From JBEATZ01 sp041178545 (GTDB lineage Bacteria > Planctomycetota > UBA1135 > UBA2386), in NCBI GenBank assembly GCA_041178545.1, contig JBEGVB010000147.1, forward strand, positions 1 through 33,605: a DNA stretch of 33,605 nt, given 5' to 3'. Positions 10,312-16,694 of this stretch are shown piece by piece. Under the pieces are notes generated by a model. That model was given only the letters and a program-made list of their open reading frames with translations. It was not told the origin of the DNA and did no database searches. The position numbers and the translations under genes were made by a program. How positions within the stretch are numbered: position 1 is the stretch's first letter; each line of letters opens with the position of its first letter.

Positions 10312-12335
10312 TGCTTCTTCGTTCCGCCGAAGGGCAGGCCACCGGGCAGCTTCTTCTTCAGCTCGTCCTCGAGCTTCTTCCTCGCGGCCTCCTCGGCCTT
10401 CTTCTTCTCCTCCGCCGCCTTCTGCTTGGCCGCCTCGAGCTGCTTGTTCAGCTCCTCCTGCGCCTTCTGCTCGGCAAGCTTCTTCGCCTCCTCGGCAACC
10501 TGCTCGGGCGTCTTGGTGCCGTCGATGATGCCCGCAGCAGCATCCGTGACCTGGCTGGGCACCTTGCCCTTGAGCAGTTCACCACTGCGGGAGCGGACCT
10601 GGCCGGCCAGTTCCTTGCGACCCGACTGGATGAGCGAGTTGGCCAGCTGGTCGAGGGAGGACCCCAGCTTCGCGTCGTCGATGCGGATGCCCGGCGAGGT
10701 GATCGGGCCGCTCAGGTCGATGGGCAGCGGCAGGTTCTGGACCGGCAGCGGCGGGATCCCGGGGATCGTGAGCGTGGTGTCGTGCAGCGTGACCTGCAGG
10801 GGCATGGCGATGCGCGGCGTGCCGCCAGCAAGCACCAGGTTGCCGTCCAGTGCCACGTCGACCGTGCCGCCCTGGATCGGCGAGGACTTGAGCTGCGCGG
10901 TCACCGTGTCGGTGGGGATGCCTCCGAGCACGAACTTGGTCCCGACCACGCCGTCCTTGCCGCCGAGCCGGAAGTCCGAGCGGAACCTCCCGCTCTTCGA
11001 CGACAGCGAGAGCGTCGCAGGGGCATCCACCAGCGACGGGTGGGACGAAAGGTTGGTGGCGACCAGCGCAATGGGGTCGCCGGGCAGCTCGGCAGCATCG
11101 ATCCCGTCGCACCGCACTTCCTTGACCAGGACAGCCGGGACGGCACGGACGAGGTGCGTTGCAACCACGCGCGCCAGCCCGACGTCGGCGATCTCCTTCT
11201 CGATGCGCTCGGTGCGCTGTTCCGGCGCCTCTGCCGGCGCAGGCTGCGAGCCCACGCCCAGTTGTTCCAGCAGGTCGGCCACCTCCTGCAGCTTCTGCTT
11301 CCACTCTGCTGCCGTGGCCAGGTAGTCCTCGAGGGACTTGGCGCCCTCTGCAGGCGGCTCGACCGGCGGCTCCTCCGCGGGACGGGGGAACTCCACTGCC
11401 TTGGTCGTGCGCGGCCTGCCGGTCGAGGCCTCGGAGATGGTCAGCGTCTCGACGACGAACTGCTTGCGCAGCAGGGCGCCCGTGTCGACGCGCAGCTCGA
11501 GGTTGGCTGCCCGGAAACGGTCCTTGTCCAGCTCGCCGCGGTCCGCGACCGCCAGTCCCTTGAGCGACACCTCACCGGTGCCGAGGTCCAGTACCGCGGA
11601 ATCCATGTCGACCGTCGCGCGGTTCCAGTACTCCATCGCGTCGACCGTGGACTTCTGCAGCGCCGGGCTCACCAGCCACCCGTGCGCGAACCATCCTGCA
11701 CCGACCAGCAGCCCGACGAACACCACGCCGCTGACGCGGATGGGGTTGAGGCTGCGCTTCTGCAGCAGGTCGGCGTAGCTCTCCTTGGCCTTGCCGCCGA
11801 GGAAGATCCAGCTCACGAACCGGACCCAGCCCTTGCCTGCAAAGGCGGCAAACGCGGGCGAAGCCGTGTCGAGCGTCGCCATCGTCTTGCGGAACGTGCT
11901 CACGAGCTTCCAGAACACGTGACCCGTCACCAGGCCGAGGACGGCGCCCACCACCACGCCGCCCGAGGTGGCGTAGTACTCGAGTCCGCACCATGCCAGC
12001 ACCGGGGACTCCACCAGTCCGGCCATGGTCTGCTGCATCGGACCCTCCAGCATCCATCGGCCCACGGCAAAGGACACCGGCAGCGCGAGGATCGAGAGCA
12101 GCTTGGCGAGCGCCGTCACCAGGCCGAACAACGCGAAGTTCGCGTTGAGGACGAGCGCGAGCGAGAACAGCCCGAGGATCAGCGCAGGCGACTGGCGGAA
12201 GCCCCCGCCGAGGTCGCCGGCGAGGAAGAACCCCGGCACGAAGCCGAGCATCCCGCCGAGCAGGCAAGCGAGGTAGACCTGGGGCGCGGAGACGTTGCCA
12301 CGGAGCAGCTTCCCGATCTTGCGGGTCAAGAACAT
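10308..12335 (-). CDS. TIGR03546/TIGR03545-like membrane fusion protein
   Basis: This is a 675-aa protein starting at the ATG at 12335. Residues 1-165 contain several hydrophobic helices (VYLACLLGGMLGFVPGFFLA, ALILGLFSLALVLNANFALF, GGVVVGAVLGLVTGHVFW) and resemble the small membrane family TIGR03546 (DUF2062-like). After a further helix (VSGVVFVGLLVGAGWFAHGW, about 205-225), residues about 230-580 resemble TIGR03545: AsmA-like beta structure, a coiled segment (KSLEDYLATAAEWKQKLQEV) and repeated strands of the AVLDLGTGEVSLKGLAV type. In other bacteria I recall these two families as adjacent genes; here they appear joined. The last about 90 residues are a Lys/Glu/Ala coiled coil (KAAEEKKKAEEAARKKLEDE). 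It is probably an inner-membrane protein with a large periplasmic part, perhaps in envelope or lipid handling. Family names are from memory and the function is unknown. Confidence 0.75.
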   Translation of the reverse strand: MFLTRKIGKLLRGNVSAPQVYLACLLGGMLGFVPGFFLAGDLGGGFRQSPALILGLFSLALVLNANFALFGLVTALAKLLSILALPVSFAVGRWMLEGPMQQTMAGLVESPVLAWCGLEYYATSGGVVVGAVLGLVTGHVFWKLVSTFRKTMATLDTASPAFAAFAGKGWVRFVSWIFLGGKAKESYADLLQKRSLNPIRVSGVVFVGLLVGAGWFAHGWLVSPALQKSTVDAMEYWNRATVDMDSAVLDLGTGEVSLKGLAVADRGELDKDRFRAANLELRVDTGALLRKQFVVETLTISEASTGRPRTTKAVEFPRPAEEPPVEPPAEGAKSLEDYLATAAEWKQKLQEVADLLEQLGVGSQPAPAEAPEQRTERIEKEIADVGLARVVATHLVRAVPAVLVKEVRCDGIDAAELPGDPIALVATNLSSHPSLVDAPATLSLSSKSGRFRSDFRLGGKDGVVGTKFVLGGIPTDTVTAQLKSSPIQGGTVDVALDGNLVLAGGTPRIAMPLQVTLHDTTLTIPGIPPLPVQNLPLPIDLSGPITSPGIRIDDAKLGSSLDQLANSLIQSGRKELAGQVRSRSGELLKGKVPSQVTDAAAGIIDGTKTPEQVAEEAKKLAEQKAQEELNKQLEAAKQKAAEEKKKAEEAARKKLEDELKKKLPGGLPFGGTKKQ

Positions 12336-12341
12336 GCAGGG

Positions 12342-12347
12342 GTTATA
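12342..12347 (-). promoter_or_regulatory. -10-like element TATAAC before the membrane fusion gene
   Basis: On the minus strand TATAAC ends 6 nt before the ATG at 12335. No good -35 is seen. A real start site here would give an almost leaderless mRNA. Confidence 0.35.
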
Positions 12348-12444
12348 GGCGGCGACACCACGTGCGCTCCAGACCGCCGACCAGGAACACACGCGGGCGG
12401 CGCCCGGCTGGACACCGCCCGCGCAACCCACCGCTCACGTTGGG

Positions 12445-12873
12445 TCACCGGATCTCGACCGTGGCCACGTTGGTGGTGCAGAACTCCCAGACACCGGGCA
12501 CTGGGCTCGGCACCAGGTTCTGCAGGATCACCTGCGCGTAGTACACGTGCGGCAGGGGGACGTCGGGGATCCGCACCTTGTGGTGCAGTTGCCCGTTGGC
12601 ATTCGTGATGCCGATCGGGGCAGCCAGCCATGGGATGCCGATGCCGACGTCGACGCAGATGTTGAGGTCGACCCAGATCACCGTCCGCGTCGCGATCTGG
12701 CTGATGCCGAGGATGGCGAGCGTGTCGGGCGGGGCATTGTTGACCTTGAACTGCAACTCGGAACCGAGCGAGCCACTGCCGTTCACGGCAAGGGCGGCGC
12801 CGCAGTTCTGGGCGGGCAGCAGGGAGGCGAGCGCGAACATCGCGCCCACGGCGAACACACGATTGGGTTTCAT
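12445..12873 (-). CDS. Small secreted protein of unknown function
   Basis: This is a 142-aa protein. The ATG at 12873 is preceded by GGAGG with a 5-nt spacer, one of the clearest ribosome binding sites in the window. A signal peptide is present (MKPNRVFAVGAMFALASLLPAQ, cut about residue 22). The mature part is short and predicted all-beta (LGSELQFKVNNAPPDTLAIL, ATRTVIWVDLNICVD, PHVYYAQVILQNLVPSPVPG), with three cysteines (near residues 24, 73 and 133) that could form disulphides. It resembles the C-terminal domain found on large secreted planctomycete proteins, here standing alone: the pattern of 'G S ... nnaP ... ilg.s' strands followed by 'aQ.v' is similar. No function is known. Its leader carries two hairpins just upstream of the ribosome binding site. 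Confidence 0.8.
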   Translation of the reverse strand: MKPNRVFAVGAMFALASLLPAQNCGAALAVNGSGSLGSELQFKVNNAPPDTLAILGISQIATRTVIWVDLNICVDVGIGIPWLAAPIGITNANGQLHHKVRIPDVPLPHVYYAQVILQNLVPSPVPGVWEFCTTNVATVEIR

Positions 12874-12887
12874 GGGATCCTCCGGTG

Positions 12888-12932
12888 GCGGAGCCTGGAT
12901 TGGCTCCGCGACCACTGCGGGGCTCGCAGTGG
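12888..12932 (-). promoter_or_regulatory. Two tandem hairpins in the leader of the small secreted protein
   Basis: Stem 1 is 8 bp (12888-12895 with 12902-12909, loop TGGATT). Stem 2 is 7 bp (12912-12918 CCACTGC with 12926-12932 GCAGTGG, loop 7 nt). Both are perfect. Stem 1 sits 4 nt beyond the GGAGG ribosome binding site, so the RNA could control translation. They could instead be the terminator of the gene ending at 13064, but no T-tract follows. Confidence 0.45.
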
Positions 12933-12967
12933 ACACAGCCGTCAGGGAATGTGGTCCCGACGACGAA

Positions 12968-12981
12968 CGTGCACGTGCACG
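12968..12981. repeat. 14-bp perfect palindrome CGTGCACGTGCACG
   Basis: This perfect dyad lies in the 190-bp gap between two minus-strand genes, about 95 bp upstream of the start at 12873. It could be an operator or part of a stem in the leader. A 12-bp core of it (GTGCACGTGCAC) also occurs near 30486, inside a gene, so it may be chance in GC-rich DNA. Confidence 0.35.
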
Positions 12982-13063
12982 GGATCGTTTCCGCTCCGCA
13001 GGGTTGCGGCTGCAACTGCGAACAACACCCCGGGAGCTGGGCCCGGCCCCGCGCGGGACGCGA

Positions 13064-13375
13064 CTAGCGCGACTTGCCGGTGCGGAGCCACGGCGCAACA
13101 AGCGCGAGCAGCAAACCGAGACCGCCCAGCACCTTGGACCAGAGGTCGAACTGGTCGAGCACCTCCGGCGGCAGCTCTGCCATGGCGAGGGCGAGCTTGC
13201 TGTCGCGGGACTGGAAGGCGAACGTGGCACGGCCCAGCTCACGCCACAGGAAGAACGTGTTGTCGACCTCGGCGCGCGCGTGGTGCGCGAGCGCGACCTG
13301 GGCCTGCAGCACCAGCCCGGCGCCGAACAGGGCACCGCCGGCGAGACCCAGCAGCCACTTCCAGATCCTGTGCAT
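13064..13375 (-). CDS. Small two-helix membrane protein of unknown function
   Basis: This is a 103-aa protein starting at the ATG at 13375. There is an N-terminal helix (WLLGLAGGALFGAGLVLQAQ, about 7-26) and a C-terminal helix (VLGGLGLLLALVAPWL, about 83-98). Between them is a short amphipathic stretch (HHARAEVDNTFFLWRELGRA) and LAMAELPPEVLDQFDLWS. The topology is consistent with a small inner-membrane protein whose middle loop faces the periplasm. I do not recognise a family. It diverges from the DUF5010-like gene; the 70-bp gap between the two start codons carries -10-like elements facing both ways. Confidence 0.7.
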   Translation of the reverse strand: MHRIWKWLLGLAGGALFGAGLVLQAQVALAHHARAEVDNTFFLWRELGRATFAFQSRDSKLALAMAELPPEVLDQFDLWSKVLGGLGLLLALVAPWLRTGKSR

Positions 13376-13386
13376 GCTCGGCACTG

Positions 13387-13415
13387 CTTGTACCCGCACC
13401 CGGGCGCGGTGCGAA
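13387..13415 (-). promoter_or_regulatory. Possible promoter of the small membrane protein
   Basis: On the minus strand TTCGCA (13415-13410) and TACAAG (13392-13387) are 17 bp apart. The -10 ends 11 nt before the ATG at 13375. The match to consensus is moderate. Confidence 0.35.
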
Positions 13416-13433
13416 GCTCGCGACACAGGCTGC

Positions 13434-13439
13434 TAGGAT
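13434..13439 (+). promoter_or_regulatory. -10-like element TAGGAT before the DUF5010-like gene
   Basis: TAGGAT ends 6 nt before the ATG at 13446 in the divergent gap. No -35 is evident. It fits the short-leader pattern. Confidence 0.3.
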
Positions 13440-13445
13440 CCGCCC

Positions 13446-15002
13446 ATGCTCTCCTGGTCCGCCACACGGGTCGCTGCGCTCCTGCTGCCGTGCCTCGCGC
13501 TCGTTGCACAGCAGCCAGTGCAACCGCCGGTCACGGTCGCGACCCACTACTTCTACTGGTACAAGTGGCCCACCGAGCACTTCAACCAGGATGGTGCGCC
13601 TGGCATGGAGGGGCATGCGCGCCACTTCGCGGCTCCCGAGGCCGTCGACTACGAGAGTGCGGACTGGCACGAGGCCAACTTCCGCGCCATGGCGAGGTGC
13701 GGCATCGACGTGGCACTGCCGGTCTACTGGGGTGCGCCCGGCCTGTACGACAAGCCGAGCGTGCGGTTCTCCCGGGCTGGCCTCCCGCACATGGTGGCGG
13801 CACTCGAGGCCATCCGCGCCGGCGGTGACGCGGGTGTGAAGCTGGGACTGTTCTACGACACCTCGACCCTAGCCAACGACGTACGAGGCGTCGAGCCGCG
13901 CGGTGGCCGCACGGACCTCGTCCTGCCCGAGGGCAAGGAGTACTTCTGCCGCACCGTCGTGGAGTACTTCGCCACGATCCCGCGCGAGCACTGGGCGCTC
14001 CACCGTGGCGGCGCACTCGTGGTGCTCTACGTGAGCGGTTTCGCGTCGCGCTGGAACCCCTCGCTGGGCCCAACCCTGCGCAAGGCGTTTGCAGCTGCAT
14101 TCGACGGCGCCCCGGTCTGCCTCGTGGCCGACGTCTCGTGGGGCAACATCGGGCAGGACCTCACCACGGCATGGGGCACCGCGCTGCACGGACCGCGCAC
14201 CTTCCCGGGCGTGGCACAGATCGGTCCCGGCTACGACGACCGTCAGGTGCCCGGCAGGCGCACTCCCGTGCGCGAGCGCGAGGACGGCAGGTTCTACGAC
14301 CACTCTTGGCAGGTGGTCCTCCGCACGCGTCCCGAGCTCGTGCTGCTGGAGACGTGGAACGAGATGCACGAGGGCACTGAGATCTGCAGCACCCTCGAGC
14401 TCGGCGACCGCTACGAACAGGCCACCCGTCGCTGGGTGGAGCAGCTGCGCAGCGGTGCCGACCCCGGCGAGACCATCCGCCTGCAGTGGACCGAACCGCG
14501 GTACCAGGACGACCTGGGCTGGGGGGCGGAGGCAAGGGGCTCCGACTCCGTGCGCGTGGACTTCGGCACACAACCACCGGGGTCCACGGGTCTGCGACCC
14601 TGCGAGTGGGAGGACGGGCGGCTGCGATTCACCGACGGCTGCCTCGGTCCCGCAGGTGGCCCCCCCGGCTCGGTGCAGTACCTGTACTTCCAGGTGAGCG
14701 ACCACTTCGCCTTCGACGTCGACGCCGACCACGAGTTGCTGGTCACCCGCCGCAAGGGCAGGCCGTACGAGCTCCAGTACGACTCACGCGACCGATTCTC
14801 GGTCCTCGACGGCAGCTACAAGTCCCTTGCCCCGGTCATGCTCTCGGAGGACGCCGAGTGGGTCGTGGACCGCTACGTGCTGCACCGGTCGCGGTTCGCC
14901 AACCGGCAGAACGGTGGCAGCGACTTCCGTCTCGTGGCGCCGCACGACAGCCCGGGCATCCGGTCGGTCGAGCTGCGTCGCACCCAGCGCAAGCGGGTCT
15001 AG
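13446..15002 (+). CDS. Secreted DUF5010/GH99-like protein (putative glycan-active)
   Basis: This is a 518-aa protein with a signal peptide (AALLLPCLALVAQQ, cut near residue 22). The mature N-terminus, THYFYWYKWPTEHF, and the later motifs WHEANFRAMARCGIDVALPV, GVKLGLFYDTSTL, HWALHRGGALVVLYV and LETWNEMHEGTEI match the layout of DUF5010 and GH99/WbsX-type TIM barrels. In those families the 'E-WNE-EG' strand carries acidic active-site residues. The last about 170 residues (from EARGSDSVRVDFG) look like a beta-sandwich, possibly carbohydrate-binding. The likely role is hydrolysis or binding of an extracellular polysaccharide; the substrate is unknown and activity is not certain. It is convergent with the M20 peptidase gene with only 4 nt between stops. 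Confidence 0.75.
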   Translation: MLSWSATRVAALLLPCLALVAQQPVQPPVTVATHYFYWYKWPTEHFNQDGAPGMEGHARHFAAPEAVDYESADWHEANFRAMARCGIDVALPVYWGAPGLYDKPSVRFSRAGLPHMVAALEAIRAGGDAGVKLGLFYDTSTLANDVRGVEPRGGRTDLVLPEGKEYFCRTVVEYFATIPREHWALHRGGALVVLYVSGFASRWNPSLGPTLRKAFAAAFDGAPVCLVADVSWGNIGQDLTTAWGTALHGPRTFPGVAQIGPGYDDRQVPGRRTPVREREDGRFYDHSWQVVLRTRPELVLLETWNEMHEGTEICSTLELGDRYEQATRRWVEQLRSGADPGETIRLQWTEPRYQDDLGWGAEARGSDSVRVDFGTQPPGSTGLRPCEWEDGRLRFTDGCLGPAGGPPGSVQYLYFQVSDHFAFDVDADHELLVTRRKGRPYELQYDSRDRFSVLDGSYKSLAPVMLSEDAEWVVDRYVLHRSRFANRQNGGSDFRLVAPHDSPGIRSVELRRTQRKRV

Positions 15003-15007
15003 CCGCT
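14992..15007. terminator. Short hairpin across two convergent stop codons
   Basis: AGCGG (14992-14996) pairs with CCGCT (15003-15007) around a 6-nt loop containing the TAG of the DUF5010-like gene. The distal arm touches the stop codon of the M20 gene. The stem is short, so this is weak evidence for a terminator. Confidence 0.25.
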
Positions 15008-16296
15008 CAGCGCGCGAGCAACGCGCGGGCACCGGCGACCATCGCGCGCACCCCGCCGCGCAGCGACTCCCCCGCATCGGGCTGGTAGCGCGAGGTGTGC
15101 AGCTGGCCCGGCATCTCGCCCTTCGCACGCAGCTCTGCGAGCCGGTCCGCGCGCGTGGTGCCCAGGCGGAACATGCACAGCGGCACGCCCTGCTCGCGGA
15201 AGTACCCGAAGTCCTCGGCGATCATCTGCTGCTCGGCCTCGACGACCTCCTTCTCCCCCATCGCCGCGACGAGCGCCTCGCGCACACGGTTCGTGATCGT
15301 CGCATCGTTCACCAGCGGCCCGGTCGGCTCGGAGAACTCGACCTTCGGCTCCGGGGCACCGGCAGCCTCGGCAAGTGCCTTCGCCTTGCGCACGATCTGC
15401 TCCTTCATGCGTGCGCGCACCCCCTCGTCGTAGCTGCGCACGGTGAGCTGCAACTCGACGCGATCGGGGATGATGTTGTGCTTGGAGCCGGCGTGGATGG
15501 AGCCGACGGTGATCACCGCCGGCTGCACCGGGTCGATCTCGCGGCTCACGATGGTCTGCAGGGCCAGCACGTACTGGGCGGCAAGGACGATGGGATCGAC
15601 GGTGAGGTGCGGACGTGCGCCGTGGCCACCCTTGCCGAAGATCGTCACGTCGACGGAGTCGACAGCCGCCATCAGCGGCCCGCTCCGCACGCCCGCCGTC
15701 CCTGCAGGCACGTTCGGGTCGCAGTGCAGCGCCAGCGCCCATGCCGGCTTGGGGAAGCGCTCGAACAGACCCGCCTTCACCATCGCGCGCGCACCGCCCG
15801 CACGCTCCTCGGCAGGCTGGCCGATGAACACGAGCGTCCCGCGCCACTGGTCGCGGTGCCCGGCGAACCAGCGCGCGGCGCCGAGCAACGAAGTCATGTG
15901 CACGTCGTGGCCGCACGCGTGCATCACGCCGATGGCCTGGCCCCCGGACGCCTCCGCACGGACCGTGGACGCATAGGGCAGCCCGGTCTCCTCGGCGATG
16001 GGCAGTGCGTCCATGTCGGCACGCAGCAGGCCCGTGGGACCCTCACCGTTTGCCAGCACGGCCACCACGCCCGTGCCGCCCACGTTGCGCGTGACGGTGC
16101 AGCCTGCCTGCTCCAGCAACTCCGCCAACCGTGCCGACGTCTTGCGTTCGGCAAACGACAGCTCGGGCTCGCGGTGGAAGCCCCGGTAGACCTCGACGAG
16201 GCCCGGCAACTGCTGGTCGAGCCACTCCGGCGTCGGCCCCTGGGCGAGCAGCAGGACCGGTGAGCAGGCGAGCAGGCAGAAGAAGGTGCGGATCAT
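15007..16296 (-). CDS. Secreted M20-family amidohydrolase (hippuricase-like)
   Basis: This is a 429-aa protein. The ATG at 16296 gives a signal peptide (MIRTFFCLLACSPVLLLAQG). The family fingerprint is clear: FHREPELSF (40-48), LLRADMDALPI (90-100), MHACGHDVHM (115-124, with Cys118 and His120 as metal ligands), GQPAEER (149-155, catalytic and metal Glu pair), LHCDPN with His181, and GKGGHGARPH in the dimerisation lid domain. This is the M20D layout (hippurate hydrolase, N-acyl amino acid hydrolase, IAA-amino acid hydrolase). The enzyme removes an acyl group or hydrolyses an amide in the periplasm; most family members are cytoplasmic, so export is notable. The last metal-binding His is probably in QLHTSRYQPDAGESL. 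The substrate cannot be read from sequence. Confidence 0.9.
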   Translation of the reverse strand: MIRTFFCLLACSPVLLLAQGPTPEWLDQQLPGLVEVYRGFHREPELSFAERKTSARLAELLEQAGCTVTRNVGGTGVVAVLANGEGPTGLLRADMDALPIAEETGLPYASTVRAEASGGQAIGVMHACGHDVHMTSLLGAARWFAGHRDQWRGTLVFIGQPAEERAGGARAMVKAGLFERFPKPAWALALHCDPNVPAGTAGVRSGPLMAAVDSVDVTIFGKGGHGARPHLTVDPIVLAAQYVLALQTIVSREIDPVQPAVITVGSIHAGSKHNIIPDRVELQLTVRSYDEGVRARMKEQIVRKAKALAEAAGAPEPKVEFSEPTGPLVNDATITNRVREALVAAMGEKEVVEAEQQMIAEDFGYFREQGVPLCMFRLGTTRADRLAELRAKGEMPGQLHTSRYQPDAGESLRGGVRAMVAGARALLAR

Positions 16297-16694
16297 GCCT
16301 GCAGCATCGCCTCCGGGCAGGCATGCCGCCACCCGCTTGCCACGGTTGCGAGCAGCGCGTGCCCAAGAGCACGAGCCGCCATGCGCAACCCCCGCGAACG
16401 CCTGCTGGACGAGTTCGACATCGGGACCGGCTTCGGCCTCGGACCCACTGCCGGCAATGCGCGGCACCTCGGCCTGGTGGGGCACGTTGCCACGACGGGC
16501 AGCTTCGAGACGCGCTGGCCGCACTTCGTTGCGGGTTGGCGCCCTGCGCCCTCACGCACGGGTCCGCAATACGCACACGGGCTCCAACGACTGGTTCGTG
16601 CGAGCCATGACCGGTGCCGCCACAACCACGGGTGCGAGCTGGGTCCGTGCGCGTAGGCTTGGGACGTCCACCCTGTGCCGCGACCGAGCGCACC
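16297..16694. other. 398-bp divergent gap
   Basis: This gap lies between the divergent M20 gene and P-ATPase gene and is the longest gene-poor stretch in the window. It holds one doubtful small ORF (16381-16656) and a -10-like TAGGCT at 16654-16659, 35 nt before the ATPase start. I see no RNA gene or repeat in it. Confidence 0.6.
16381..16656 (+). CDS. Doubtful small ORF, 91 aa
   Basis: The first about 58 codons have mostly G or C at the third position and read plausibly (MRNPRERLLDEFDIGTGFGL). The second part has weaker codon bias and reads through a Cys/His-rich end (HDRCRHNHGCELGPCA). No family is recognised, there is no clear ribosome binding site, and no neighbour explains it. It may be a small protein, the remains of one, or chance. 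Confidence 0.25.
   Translation: MRNPRERLLDEFDIGTGFGLGPTAGNARHLGLVGHVATTGSFETRWPHFVAGWRPAPSRTGPQYAHGLQRLVRASHDRCRHNHGCELGPCA

Noticed and set aside
10360..10500. AAG/GAG-rich tract as a DNA repeat
   Set aside because: It is the coding sequence of the Lys/Glu/Ala coiled coil at the end of the membrane fusion protein.
9675..12608. 977-codon open frame on the plus strand
   Set aside because: Antisense to rsmB and the membrane fusion gene, whose motifs and helices are clear. The frame is low-complexity Leu/Arg/Gln sequence.
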